A DNA stretch of 64,000 bases from positions 248,001 through 312,000 of the forward strand of contig CAVYAT010000005.1 of the NCBI GenBank assembly GCA_963766605.1. Reading direction: 5' to 3'. Source of the DNA: AC-49 sp963766605. GTDB lineage: Bacteria; Actinomycetota; Thermoleophilia; Solirubrobacterales; Solirubrobacteraceae. The notes beneath the pieces are model-generated. The model worked only from the letters and a program-made list of their open reading frames with translations. It ran no database searches and was not told the DNA's origin. The translations under genes and the position numbers were made by a program. This document shows, piece by piece, positions 6,305 through 14,784 of this stretch; the first letter of the stretch is position 1, and every line of letters begins with the position of its first letter.

Positions 6305-7693
6305 ATGTCACGCGAGATCCTGGAGGCCATGCATGCGTTGGCGCGCGAGAAGGGCATCTCCGCCGACAAGCTGATCGCCGCGCTCGAGGACGCGCTGCTC
6401 AGCGCGTACAAGAAGCAGCCCGACTCGGCCAAGTACGCCCGCGTCGAGATGGACCCCGACACCGGTGACTATCGGGTCATCGAGCTGATCATCCCCGAGC
6501 GCCTCGAGGCCCACCTGATCGTCGAGACGATCGACGAGGGCACCTACATCGACCCGGAGACCGGCGAGGCGATCGAGCCGGCCGACCCCGAGATCGACCC
6601 GGCGAAGTTCGAGGAGTACCGAGACCAGATCGAGGAGCGCGACGTCACGCCCGACGACTTCGGGCGCATCGCCGCGCAGACGGCCAAGCAGGTGATCCTC
6701 CAGCGGATCCGCGAGGCCGAGCGCGACATGATGTTCGAGGAGTACCGCGACCGCGTCGGCGAGCTGATCACCGGCCTCGTCCAGCAGTCGGACTCGCGCT
6801 ACACGCTGGTCCAGCTGCGCGAGCGCGTCGAGGCGCTGCTGCCCAAGTCCGAGCAGGTCGACGGGGAGCGCTACGACCACAGCCAGCGGATCAAGGCGGT
6901 CATCAAAGAGGTCTCGCCTTCGACCAAGGGTCCGTCGATCATCGTCAGCCGCCGCGACCCCGAGCTGATCAAGAAGCTGTTCGAGCTCGAGGTTCCGGAG
7001 ATCGCCGATGGCCTCGTCGAGATCGCCAACGTCGCCCGTGAGCCCGGCTACCGCTCAAAGATCGCCGTCATCAGCCACGCCCAGGGTGTCGACCCGGTCG
7101 GCGCCTGCGTCGGCCCGCGCGGGTCGCGCGTGCGGATGGTCGTCTCCGAGCTGCGCGGCGAGAAGATCGACATCATCCCCTACAACGACGAGCCGGCCCG
7201 CTTCGTCGCCAAGGCGCTGTCGCCGGCGCGTGTGCGCGAGGTCCATGTCGACGACGAGGGCAAGCAGGCGACGGTCATCGTCCCCGACGACCAGCTGTCG
7301 CTGGCGATCGGCCGCGAGGGCCAGAACGCCCGCCTTGCCGCTCGCCTGACCGGTTGGCGGATCGACATCAAGTCCGAGACCGAGTTCGCGACGGAGGGCC
7401 GCGACGACTCCTACGCCGAGGAGGAGGAGATCGGCGGGCGCTGCCACGCGATCCTCACTTCGCGCCGGCGCTGCCCCAATGCGGCGCTTCCCGGCTCGCG
7501 CTATTGCGGGCTCCCGGCTCACCAGGAGCTCGAGGGGAGCGGCTCGGACTACGTCGGCGGCCCGCCCGCCGAGGAGCCCGAAGCGGTGGTCGAGGATGCC
7601 GTCGAAGAGGTCACGGCGCAGGACGTCGAGGTCGAGGTCGAGATCGCCGACGAGCCCGACGACGAGCCGGTCCAGGCGGAGTCCGCGTCATAG
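6305..7693 (+). CDS. nusA: Transcription termination/antitermination factor NusA with Cys/His C-terminal extension
   Basis: RNA polymerase-binding pausing/termination factor. It has the N-terminal NTD, an S1 domain (about residues 140-210), and two KH domains with GxxG loops at VGPRGSRV and IGREGQNAR. The standard core ends near residue 360. A tail of about 100 residues follows: Cys380, Cys390, Cys401 and His406 sit in a compact motif (RCHAILTSRRRC then NAALPGSRYCG), followed by an acidic low-complexity end. This spacing resembles small zinc-binding modules and is not part of the usual NusA core. Confidence 0.96.
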   Translation: MSREILEAMHALAREKGISADKLIAALEDALLSAYKKQPDSAKYARVEMDPDTGDYRVIELIIPERLEAHLIVETIDEGTYIDPETGEAIEPADPEIDPAKFEEYRDQIEERDVTPDDFGRIAAQTAKQVILQRIREAERDMMFEEYRDRVGELITGLVQQSDSRYTLVQLRERVEALLPKSEQVDGERYDHSQRIKAVIKEVSPSTKGPSIIVSRRDPELIKKLFELEVPEIADGLVEIANVAREPGYRSKIAVISHAQGVDPVGACVGPRGSRVRMVVSELRGEKIDIIPYNDEPARFVAKALSPARVREVHVDDEGKQATVIVPDDQLSLAIGREGQNARLAARLTGWRIDIKSETEFATEGRDDSYAEEEEIGGRCHAILTSRRRCPNAALPGSRYCGLPAHQELEGSGSDYVGGPPAEEPEAVVEDAVEEVTAQDVEVEVEIADEPDDEPVQAESAS

Positions 7694-7938
7694 AGCGGGG
7701 CCACGAGCCACGGCGACGCTGCGCCGGCTGCGGCGCGATCGCCCCGCAGCGCGACCTGCGCCGCCTCGCCGTGGCAGGCGATACGGTGGTCTACGACGGC
7801 CGCCGCGCGCTGCCCGGGCGCGGCGCTTACGTCTGCGGCGCCGCGTGCGCCAGCCTCGCGATCGACCGCCGTGCGCTGCAACGTTCGTTCCGGCGCGCCG
7901 TGTCGGCCGATCCCCAACTCCTAGAATCCCTGTCCTGA
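7690..7938 (+). CDS. ylxR: YlxR family RNA-binding protein (DUF448), no canonical start codon
   Basis: Small RNA-binding protein normally encoded between nusA and infB. The conserved segments RRRCAGCG, RLAVAGDTVVYDGRRALPGRGAYVCG and a C-terminal helix are intact. No ATG, GTG or TTG exists in frame between the nusA C-terminus and the essential first cysteines. The nearest candidate is ATA at 7690, which overlaps the nusA stop (ATAG) and has GGCGGA 9 nt upstream. The start is therefore either non-canonical or hidden by a sequence error; 7690 is a provisional coordinate. Confidence 0.8.
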   Translation: MERGHEPRRRCAGCGAIAPQRDLRRLAVAGDTVVYDGRRALPGRGAYVCGAACASLAIDRRALQRSFRRAVSADPQLLESLS

Positions 7939-7942
7939 CCTG

Positions 7943-10474
7943 ATGGCCAAGAAACGCGTACACGAAATCGCCAAGCAAGCCGGCATGTCCAGCAAGGACG
8001 TGCTGGCCAAGCTGCAGGCCGCCGGCCTGGAGGTCAAGGCTGCCGCATCGACGGTGGAAGAGGCCGACGCGCTGAAGGCGCTCGGCGCCAACGGCGCGGC
8101 CCCGCAGGCTCCGGCCAAGGCCGACGCGCCCACCAAGGCGAAGGCGCCCGAGGCCGCCAAGCCGGCTGAGTCCAAGGCGCCGGCCGCGCCTCAGGCTCAG
8201 GCCCCGGCCGCCGCCGCGCCTCAGGCTCAGGCCCCGACCGCCGCCTCGCCGCAGGCGCAGGCCCCGGCCGCCGCCGCGCCGCGCGCCCAGGGTGCGACGG
8301 CCGCTCCGCCGCGTCGCCCGCCGACCGTTCGCCCCGCGACGTCGCCGCCGCCGCCCGCGGCCGACCGTCCGGCCCCGGGCACCGGCCCGCGGATCATCTC
8401 GATGCCCGAACCGCCCGCGCGCCCCACGCGCGACGAGACCGCCAGCACCCCCGGCGCCGGCAGCAAGCGCCCGACGCGCGACGGCTTCCAGGGCGAGCGC
8501 GGCGCCCCCGGGGCGGGCGGTCGCCGGCGCGTTGTCATCGATTCGCAGGCTTCGCGCCGAGCGCCCGGCAGCGGTCCGGGCGGTGGCCCCGGCGGCGGTC
8601 CCGGTGGCGGTCCGCCGCAGGGCCAGCAGCGCGGTCCGCGTCGTCGCGGCCGGCGTCGCCGCGAGGTGCTCGAAGAGGTCGCCGGCACGCTCGATGTCGA
8701 TGCGCGGTCGCGGATCGACACCGTCCGCATCAACTCCGGCTCGACGGTCAAGGACGTCGCGGAGTACCTCGGCGTCCCGATCCCGGAGGTCATCAAGAAG
8801 CTGATGATGCTCGGTGAGATGGCGACGCTCACCCAGACGCTGACCGACGACGCGATCCGGGTCCTGGCCGACGAGTTCGACAAGGAGATCGAGATCGTCC
8901 ACGTCGGCGACGAGGAGGACGCGGACATCGTCTACGACGACGACGCCGCGGACCTCGTCGAGCGCCCGCCGGTCGTGACGATCATGGGCCATGTCGACCA
9001 CGGCAAGACGTCGCTGCTCGACGCGATCCGGTCGACCGAGGTCGTGGCCGGGGAGGCCGGCGGCATCACCCAGCACATCGGCGCCTACCAGGTCCACCAC
9101 GGCGACCGGGCGGTCACGTTCCTCGACACCCCCGGCCACGAGGCGTTCACGGCCATGCGTGCTCGCGGCGCCCGCGTCACCGACATCGCGGTGATCGTCG
9201 TCGCCGCCGATGACGGCGCGCGGCCGCAGACCGACGAGGCGATCGCCCACGCCAAGGCGGCGGACGTCCCGATCATCGTCGCGGTCAACAAGATCGACAA
9301 GGAAGGCGCCGACCCGGTGCGCGTTCGCACCGAGATGACCCAGCGCGAGCTCCAGCCCGCGGAGTGGGGCGGCGACACCGAGTTCGTCGACGTGTCGGCC
9401 AAGACCAAGCAGGGGCTCGACGACCTGCTCGACACGATTCTCGTCGTCGCCGAGCTGTCGGAGCTCAAGGCCAACGTCGACACCGACGCCTCGGGCATCG
9501 TCATCGAGTCCAAGCTCGACCCGGGCCGCGGCCCGGTCGCCACCGTCCTGATCTCCCGCGGCACGATGAACGTCGGCGACGCCGTCGTCGCCGGCCCGCA
9601 CTCGGGCCGCGTGCGCGCGATGCAGGACTACCGTGGCGAGCGCCTCGACGCGGCGCGCCCCGGCGACCCGGTCGAGGTGCTGGGCTTCGAAGGTGTCCCC
9701 GACGCCGGCGAGCACGCGCGCGTCGTCGAGTCCGACAAGGAGGCCCGGCGCCTGGCCACCGAGCGCGCCAACCGCCTCAAGACCGAGGCCCTGGCCCGCC
9801 GCTCCGGCCGCAAGGTGTCGCTCGAGGACGTCTTCAAGCGCTCGATGGAGGAGGACCTCAAGGAGCTCGGGCTCGTCATCAAGGCCGACGTCGCCGGCTC
9901 GGTCGAGGCGATCGAGGACGAGATCGCCCGCCTGCCGCAGTCCGAGGTCCAGGTCAACGTCGTCCACGCGGGCGTCGGCGGCATCACCGAGTCCGATGTC
10001 ATGCTCGCCGCCGCCTCTGACGCGGTCATCCTCGGCTTCAACGTCCGCCCGGTCGGCGAGGCGCGACAGGTCGCCGAGCGCGAGGGCGTGGAGATCCGCA
10101 GCTACTCGGTGATCTACCGTGCGCTCGAGGACCTGCGCGACGCCATGCAGGGCCTGCTCGAGCCCGAAGAGGTCGAGGAGATCGTCGGCCAGGTCGAGGT
10201 CCGCCAGACGTTCCGCGCCTCGCGCGTCGGCACGATCGCCGGCTGCTACGTCACCGAGGGGACCGTCACCCGCGGCGCGAAGGTGCGCGTGGTGCGCGAC
10301 GGGACGATCGTCTACGACACGACGATCGACAGCCTCAAGCGCTTCAACGACGACGTGCGCGAGGTGGCCACCGGCTTCGAGTGCGGCATCGTGCTGACGA
10401 ACTTCCAGGACGTGAAGGAGGGCGACGTCCTGGAGGTCTACTCGACGCGGCAGGTCGAGCGCGAGCTGGCCTGA
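7943..10474 (+). CDS. infB: Translation initiation factor IF-2
   Basis: GTPase that places initiator tRNA on the 30S subunit; 843 residues. It starts with the conserved KKRVHEIAKQAGMSSKDVLAKL helix region, followed by a long disordered Ala/Pro/Gln and Gly/Pro-rich linker (about residues 55-240). The G domain begins near residue 345 with GHVDHGKT, then DTPGHEAF, NKID and SAK motifs, and domains II-IV follow to the C-terminus. Normal architecture; the linker carries tandem repeats annotated separately. Confidence 0.97.
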   Translation: MAKKRVHEIAKQAGMSSKDVLAKLQAAGLEVKAAASTVEEADALKALGANGAAPQAPAKADAPTKAKAPEAAKPAESKAPAAPQAQAPAAAAPQAQAPTAASPQAQAPAAAAPRAQGATAAPPRRPPTVRPATSPPPPAADRPAPGTGPRIISMPEPPARPTRDETASTPGAGSKRPTRDGFQGERGAPGAGGRRRVVIDSQASRRAPGSGPGGGPGGGPGGGPPQGQQRGPRRRGRRRREVLEEVAGTLDVDARSRIDTVRINSGSTVKDVAEYLGVPIPEVIKKLMMLGEMATLTQTLTDDAIRVLADEFDKEIEIVHVGDEEDADIVYDDDAADLVERPPVVTIMGHVDHGKTSLLDAIRSTEVVAGEAGGITQHIGAYQVHHGDRAVTFLDTPGHEAFTAMRARGARVTDIAVIVVAADDGARPQTDEAIAHAKAADVPIIVAVNKIDKEGADPVRVRTEMTQRELQPAEWGGDTEFVDVSAKTKQGLDDLLDTILVVAELSELKANVDTDASGIVIESKLDPGRGPVATVLISRGTMNVGDAVVAGPHSGRVRAMQDYRGERLDAARPGDPVEVLGFEGVPDAGEHARVVESDKEARRLATERANRLKTEALARRSGRKVSLEDVFKRSMEEDLKELGLVIKADVAGSVEAIEDEIARLPQSEVQVNVVHAGVGGITESDVMLAAASDAVILGFNVRPVGEARQVAEREGVEIRSYSVIYRALEDLRDAMQGLLEPEEVEEIVGQVEVRQTFRASRVGTIAGCYVTEGTVTRGAKVRVVRDGTIVYDTTIDSLKRFNDDVREVATGFECGIVLTNFQDVKEGDVLEVYSTRQVERELA
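8189..8308 (+). repeat. 30-bp tandem repeats in the IF-2 linker
   Basis: Four consecutive 30-bp units encode decapeptides of the form PQAQAPAAAA, PQAQAPTAAS, PQAQAPAAAA and the diverged PRAQGATAAP. They are in frame and inside the disordered linker, so copy-number change would not break the protein. Confidence 0.8.
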
Positions 10475-10490
10475 CGATGGAGGGATTAGG

Positions 10491-10838
10491 ATGGCGTCAG
10501 GCCGAATGCGCCGCGTCGATGAGGCTGTCCGACAGGTGCTCAGCGACGCCATGACCAGTGCCCTGAAGGACCCGCGGATCGGGTTCGTGACCGTGACCGA
10601 CGTCAGCACCTCCCCCGACCTGCGCCACGCGACCGTGTACGTCAGCGTGCTGGGCGACGACGAGCAGCGCGCGGCGAGCCTCGACGGCCTCCAGGCCGCC
10701 CACGGCTACCTGCAGCGCCGCGTCGCGTCGGAGCTGCGGCTCAAATACACGCCGAGCCTCGTCTTCCAGTACGACGACACGACCGACCGCGCGCTGCGGG
10801 TCGAGCAGCTGCTCCACGACGAGGACGACCCGTCGTGA
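10491..10838 (+). CDS. rbfA: 30S ribosome-binding factor A
   Basis: Binds 16S rRNA during late 30S maturation. 115 residues with the KH-like RbfA fold: RMRRVDEAVRQVLSDAM, KDPRIGFVTVTDV, DLRHATVYVSVLG and LRLKYTPSLVFQYDD are all family segments. An AGGGATTAGG precedes the ATG. Its end overlaps the GTG of the next gene by 4 bp. Confidence 0.95.
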   Translation: MASGRMRRVDEAVRQVLSDAMTSALKDPRIGFVTVTDVSTSPDLRHATVYVSVLGDDEQRAASLDGLQAAHGYLQRRVASELRLKYTPSLVFQYDDTTDRALRVEQLLHDEDDPS

Positions 10839-11866
10839 GCGTCAACGGCTCGCCGATCGGGGCCGCCGACCGCGCCGCCGTCCTGCACGAGATCCACGAC
10901 GCGCAGCGGTTCGTGCTCGTCACCCACCAGAACCCCGACGGGGACGCGATCGGCTCGCTCGTCGCGATGCACGGCCTGCTGACCGCGCTGGGCAAGGACA
11001 GCGTCATGTTCATGTCGGTCGACGACATGCCGCTGCCCTACGAGTACCGGTTCTTCGACCTCGCGGGGCTGGCCGCCGTGCCGCCGCCGGACGTCGACGA
11101 GCGCACGGTCGTCTACCTCGACTGCGGCAACATCGACCGCAACCCGCTGGAGTCGGTCAAGGGCGACGACACCCACATCGTCAACATCGACCACCACCAC
11201 GACAACACGCGCTTCGGCAACGTCAACTGGGTCGAGCCGGCGGCGTCGTGCACGGCCGAGATGATCTGGTGCCTGACGATGGACCTCGACATCGAGCTGA
11301 CGTCCACGATCGCCGACGCGCTGTACGTCGGCCTCGTCACCGACACCGGACGCTTCATGTACGAGAACAGCGGCGCCCGCGCGCACGAGATGGCCGCCGC
11401 GCTGATCTCCAGCGGCGTCGACGCCCACGCGATCTATCGCCGCCTGTACGAGGACATGCCGTTCCCGAAGGTCGAACTGCTGGCGCGGGGGCTGTCGTCG
11501 GTGCGCCGCTACGACGAGGGCCGCCTGACGATGGCGATGCTGACGCGCGAGGACTTCTTCGACTCGGGCTCGGAATCCAGCTACTCCGAGGGGATCATCG
11601 ACCACCTGCGCGCGATCCAGGGCACGAAGCTCGCCGCGCTCGCTCGCGAGCTGCTCGACGACGACAACACGACACCGCCGGTGACCAAGCGCGTCTCGCT
11701 GCGCGCGACCGGGGACGACGTCGATGTCTCGAAAATCGCGCGCGTCGCCGGCGGCGGTGGCCACCCGCGTGCGGCGGGCCTGACCTGGCCCGGCTCCGAT
11801 GAGGAGCTCGTCGCATTCCTGCGCGAGCAGCTCGCCGCGCAGCTCGGGACCCGGGTCGCGGTCTAG
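10835..11866 (+). CDS. nrnA: DHH-family phosphoesterase (NrnA-type oligoribonuclease / pAp phosphatase)
   Basis: Degrades short oligoribonucleotides and/or pAp. The 343-residue protein shows the DHH-DHHA1 layout: NPDGDAIGS near residue 30, YLDCGN, the NIDHHHDN metal-binding signature and, at the C-terminus, the DHHA1 motif GGGGHPRAAGL. It lies between rbfA and truB, the common actinobacterial position. GTG 10835 overlaps the rbfA stop. Confidence 0.9.
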   Translation: MSVNGSPIGAADRAAVLHEIHDAQRFVLVTHQNPDGDAIGSLVAMHGLLTALGKDSVMFMSVDDMPLPYEYRFFDLAGLAAVPPPDVDERTVVYLDCGNIDRNPLESVKGDDTHIVNIDHHHDNTRFGNVNWVEPAASCTAEMIWCLTMDLDIELTSTIADALYVGLVTDTGRFMYENSGARAHEMAAALISSGVDAHAIYRRLYEDMPFPKVELLARGLSSVRRYDEGRLTMAMLTREDFFDSGSESSYSEGIIDHLRAIQGTKLAALARELLDDDNTTPPVTKRVSLRATGDDVDVSKIARVAGGGGHPRAAGLTWPGSDEELVAFLREQLAAQLGTRVAV

Positions 11867-11879
11867 GAGCGCCCGTCCG

Positions 11880-12671
11880 ATGGACGGGATAGTCCTCTGT
11901 GACAAGCCTGCGGGGTGCTCCTCGCACGACGAGGTCCTGCGCGTGCGCCGCGCGCTGGACGGCGCCAAGACCGGCCACGCCGGCACGTTGGACCCGTTCG
12001 CCACGGGGCTGCTGCCGATCCTCGTCGGCAAGGCGACCCGGATCGCCCGCTACCTGCACCTGCTGCCCAAGACGTATGAGACGGTCGCCCAGCTCGGCGC
12101 CGTCTCGAGCACGGGCGACCCGACGGGCGACATCACCGTGACCGGCAACGTGCCGCCCGACCCGCCCGACCTGCCGACCGGCGAGCTGCTCCAGACGCCG
12201 CCGGCGTACAGCGCGGTGCGCGTCGACGGCGTGCGCGCCTACGAACGCGCCCGGCGCGGCGAGCAGGTCGTCGTCCCGCAACGCACCGTCACCGTCCACC
12301 GTTTCGAGCAGCGCTGGCGCGACGGCGACCGGGCGGCGTTCGTCATCGAGTGTTCGACCGGCACCTACGTCCGCTCGCTGGTCGCCGACCTGCACGACGG
12401 CTATTGCCTCGAGTTGCGGCGCACCGAGATCGGTCCGTTCTCGGTCGACGACGCCGACGGCGAGACGCTGATCGAGCTGCGCGACGCGCTGGCGGCGATC
12501 CTGCCGACGGTCGTGCTCGACGGCGACGACGCGCGCCGCGCCGCCCACGGCGCGACGATCGGCCGCGACGCCCGTGGCCCGGTTCTGCTCGAGGACGAGG
12601 CCGGCGCGATCTGCGTCGCCGAGCCGCTGAAGGACGGCGTGCTCAAGCCCGTCGTAGGGTTTCGCGGGTGA
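11880..12671 (+). CDS. truB: tRNA pseudouridine(55) synthase
   Basis: Makes pseudouridine 55 in the T-loop of tRNAs. The 263-residue protein carries the catalytic motif HAGTLDPFATG with the nucleophilic Asp38, KTYET, PPAYSAVRVDG and the STGTYVRSL segment. It is shorter than E. coli TruB (314), partly through a compacted linker before PPAYSA. The stop overlaps the ribF GTG (GTGA). Confidence 0.93.
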   Translation: MDGIVLCDKPAGCSSHDEVLRVRRALDGAKTGHAGTLDPFATGLLPILVGKATRIARYLHLLPKTYETVAQLGAVSSTGDPTGDITVTGNVPPDPPDLPTGELLQTPPAYSAVRVDGVRAYERARRGEQVVVPQRTVTVHRFEQRWRDGDRAAFVIECSTGTYVRSLVADLHDGYCLELRRTEIGPFSVDDADGETLIELRDALAAILPTVVLDGDDARRAAHGATIGRDARGPVLLEDEAGAICVAEPLKDGVLKPVVGFRG

Positions 12672-13543
12672 CGATCACCGCGCTCGCCGACGTGACGCCG
12701 CGCGAACGCCACGTCGCCGTCGGCGTCTTCGACGGCGTCCACCTCGGCCACCGGGCGGTGATCGAGGGCACCGACACGGTCGTCACGTTCGATCCGCACC
12801 CGGGCGCCGTGCTGACGGCGCGCGGCGCACCTCCGCTGCTGACGACGCTTGCGCGCAAGGCCGAGCTGATCGCGTCGATGGGCGTGGTCGAGACCGTCGT
12901 GATCCCGTTCACCAAAGAGCTGGCGGCCGAGCCGCCCGAGGCGTTCATCGACGACGTGATCGTCGGGGCGCTGGGCGCGACGTCGGTGGTGGTCGGCGAG
13001 AATTTCCGCTTCGGCCGCCGCGCGCAGGGCGACCCCTCGCTGCTCGCGGCCGACGAGCGCTTCGAGACGCGCGTGCAGCCGCTGCTGGAGGTCGACGGTG
13101 AGATCGTCAGCTCGAGCCACATCCGCGGGCTGCTGCTCGGCGGCGCCGTCGACTACGCCAACCGGCTGCTCGGTGCCGAGTTCGTGGTCGAGGGCGAGGT
13201 CGTGCACGGCGACAAGCGTGGCCGCACGCTCGGCTTCCCGACCGCCAACATCGTGCCGCCGGAGGGTCACGTCTGTCCGGGCCACGGGGTCTACGCGTGC
13301 CGCACGGGGGAGGGGCGCGCGGCGGCGGTCAACATCGGCGTACGGCCGACGTTCGAGACCGGCCGCGGCGAGCTCATCGAGGCCTACGTCCTCGACTTCG
13401 ACGACGATCTGTATGGGGCGCCGCTGCGCCTCGAGTTCGTCGCGCGGCTGCGCGGCGAGCGGCGCTTCGAGGACGCCGACGCGCTGATCGAACAGATGCA
13501 CGACGACGTGCGCCGGACCCGGGAGATCGTCGCTGCCGGCTGA
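12668..13543 (+). CDS. ribF: Bifunctional riboflavin kinase / FAD synthetase
   Basis: Converts riboflavin to FMN and FAD. 291 residues. The N-terminal adenylyltransferase half has GVFDGVHLGH and ENFRFG; the C-terminal kinase half begins at GDKRGRTLGFPTANI and includes AAVNIGVRPTF and the RLEFVARLR end region. The GTG at 12668 gives a short N-terminus but preserves all motifs. Position between truB and rpsO is conserved. Confidence 0.95.
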   Translation: MTITALADVTPRERHVAVGVFDGVHLGHRAVIEGTDTVVTFDPHPGAVLTARGAPPLLTTLARKAELIASMGVVETVVIPFTKELAAEPPEAFIDDVIVGALGATSVVVGENFRFGRRAQGDPSLLAADERFETRVQPLLEVDGEIVSSSHIRGLLLGGAVDYANRLLGAEFVVEGEVVHGDKRGRTLGFPTANIVPPEGHVCPGHGVYACRTGEGRAAAVNIGVRPTFETGRGELIEAYVLDFDDDLYGAPLRLEFVARLRGERRFEDADALIEQMHDDVRRTREIVAAG

Positions 13544-13561
13544 TCGCCGGCGCGCTTTCGC

Positions 13562-13567
13562 TACAGT
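13562..13567 (+). promoter_or_regulatory. -10 hexamer TACAGT for rpsO
   Basis: TACAGT is 12 nt upstream of the rpsO ATG, so the expected start site would leave a leader of only a few bases. It gives rpsO a promoter separate from the infB operon. Confidence 0.4.
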
Positions 13568-13579
13568 TCGCCCCCGCCA

Positions 13580-13852
13580 ATGAGCTCACTGACCAAGGAA
13601 CGCAAGGCCGAGATCGCCACACAGTTCGGCACCGGCCCCACCGACACCGGCAACACCCGGGTCCAGGTCGCGCTGCTCACGACGCGGATCTCCGAGCTCA
13701 CCGAGCACCTGCGCATGCACCAGAAGGACCACCACTCACGGCGCGGGCTGCTGATGCTCGTCGGCCGCCGGCGCCGGCTGCTCGACTACCTGCGCAAGCG
13801 GGACCTCGAGGGCTACCGCGCGCTGATCGCCGAGCTCGGCCTGCGTCGATGA
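13580..13852 (+). CDS. rpsO: 30S ribosomal protein S15
   Basis: Primary 16S rRNA-binding protein of the central domain. 90 residues, the standard length, with FGTGPTDTGNTRVQVALLT, the HHSRRGLLMLVGRRRRLLDYL signature split across helices, and a C-terminal helix. The stop overlaps the peroxiredoxin ATG (ATGA). Confidence 0.97.
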   Translation: MSSLTKERKAEIATQFGTGPTDTGNTRVQVALLTTRISELTEHLRMHQKDHHSRRGLLMLVGRRRRLLDYLRKRDLEGYRALIAELGLRR

Positions 13853-14304
13853 GCGTGATCGCGCCCGGCGCGCCGGCGCCGGAGTTCACGCTGCGCCAGG
13901 CCGACGGGTCGGAATTCACGCGCGAGAACCTGCTCGGCCAGACGACGATCCTCGTCTTCTACCCGTTCGCGTTCAGCCCCGTCTGCACCGACCAGCTGCA
14001 GATCTACGAGGAGGCGATCGCCGACATCCGCGCGACGCCGGCCGAAATGTACGGCGTCAGCGTCGACTCGCCCTACGCGCAGGCCGCGTTCAAGGAGCAC
14101 CTCGGGGTCAGCATCGCCCAGCTGTCGGACTTCCCGGCCGGTGAGGCGTCGCAGGCGTTCGGCGCCTACTTCGAGCCGGCGAAGATGTCCAACCGCTGCA
14201 TCGTCATCGTCGGGCCCGACGGTGTCGTGCAGTGGTCGCATGAGGCCGACTCGCCGGGCGACCTGCCGGGCGTCAACCTCATCATCGACGCGCTCGCCGC
14301 CTAG
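13849..14304 (+). CDS. Peroxiredoxin (AhpE-like)
   Basis: Thiol peroxidase of 151 residues. The active-site segment is FYPFAFSPVCTDQL, in which the cysteine aligns with the peroxidatic cysteine of AhpC/TSA proteins; serine replaces the usual threonine of the TxxC motif. The later segments KMSNRCIVIVGPDG and VQWSH match one-cysteine AhpE-like peroxiredoxins. Cys in NRC could act as a resolving residue. It is translationally coupled to rpsO, an unusual partner, and precedes a DsbA-like gene. Confidence 0.88.
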   Translation: MSVIAPGAPAPEFTLRQADGSEFTRENLLGQTTILVFYPFAFSPVCTDQLQIYEEAIADIRATPAEMYGVSVDSPYAQAAFKEHLGVSIAQLSDFPAGEASQAFGAYFEPAKMSNRCIVIVGPDGVVQWSHEADSPGDLPGVNLIIDALAA

Positions 14305-14334
14305 CCCGCCACCGGCGCTGGCATCCTTGTCGGC

Positions 14335-14784
14335 GTGCCCGCCGACCTGCGCAGCGCCCCCGTCCCGCCGCTCGCTCCGGATGACCACGTCCGCGGCGAT
14401 GGGCCCACCGCGATCGCCTACATGGACTTCACGTGCCCGCGCTGCGCCGTCGAACACGAGCGGCTGCGCGACGCCGGCGCGCGCGTGGTGCTGCGCCACT
14501 TCGCGCTCAAGGCCCGCCACCCGCGCGCGCTGGCGCTCGCCCATGCCGCCGAGGCGGCCGCGGCGCAGGACGCGTTCTGGGCGTTTGCCGACGCCGTCTA
14601 CGCCGACCAGGGGCACCTCGACGACCCGCATCTGTGGGTGCTGTGCGAGCGGCTGCGGCTCGACGTCGGGCGCTTCGACACCGACCGCCGGTCGCCGCAG
14701 ACGGCCCACCGGGTCCAGCGCGACGTCCGTGACGCGCTGCGCGCCGGCCTGACCACGACGCCGAGCGTGATCGAGACGCCATGA
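14335..14784 (+). CDS. DsbA-like thioredoxin-fold protein
   Basis: A 149-residue protein with the thioredoxin-fold active site FTCPRCAVEH (CPRC) at residues 34-37 and the helical insertion of DsbA/FrnE relatives (KARHPRALALAHAAEAAAAQ, FWAFADAVY). A TTPS motif near the C-terminus supplies the cis-proline. No signal peptide is seen, so a cytoplasmic disulfide reductase or Na+/H+ antiporter-associated NhaA-type thioredoxin fold is more likely than a secreted oxidase. GTG 14335 has a CATCCT hexamer 7 nt upstream. It overlaps the MOSC gene by 4 bp. Confidence 0.8.
   Translation: MPADLRSAPVPPLAPDDHVRGDGPTAIAYMDFTCPRCAVEHERLRDAGARVVLRHFALKARHPRALALAHAAEAAAAQDAFWAFADAVYADQGHLDDPHLWVLCERLRLDVGRFDTDRRSPQTAHRVQRDVRDALRAGLTTTPSVIETP

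Noticed and set aside
7688..10609. 973-residue open frame on the minus strand
   Set aside because: It is antisense to infB and rbfA; its composition (Ala/Arg/Gly/Val/Asp-rich) is the complement of high-GC codons and it contains no family motif.
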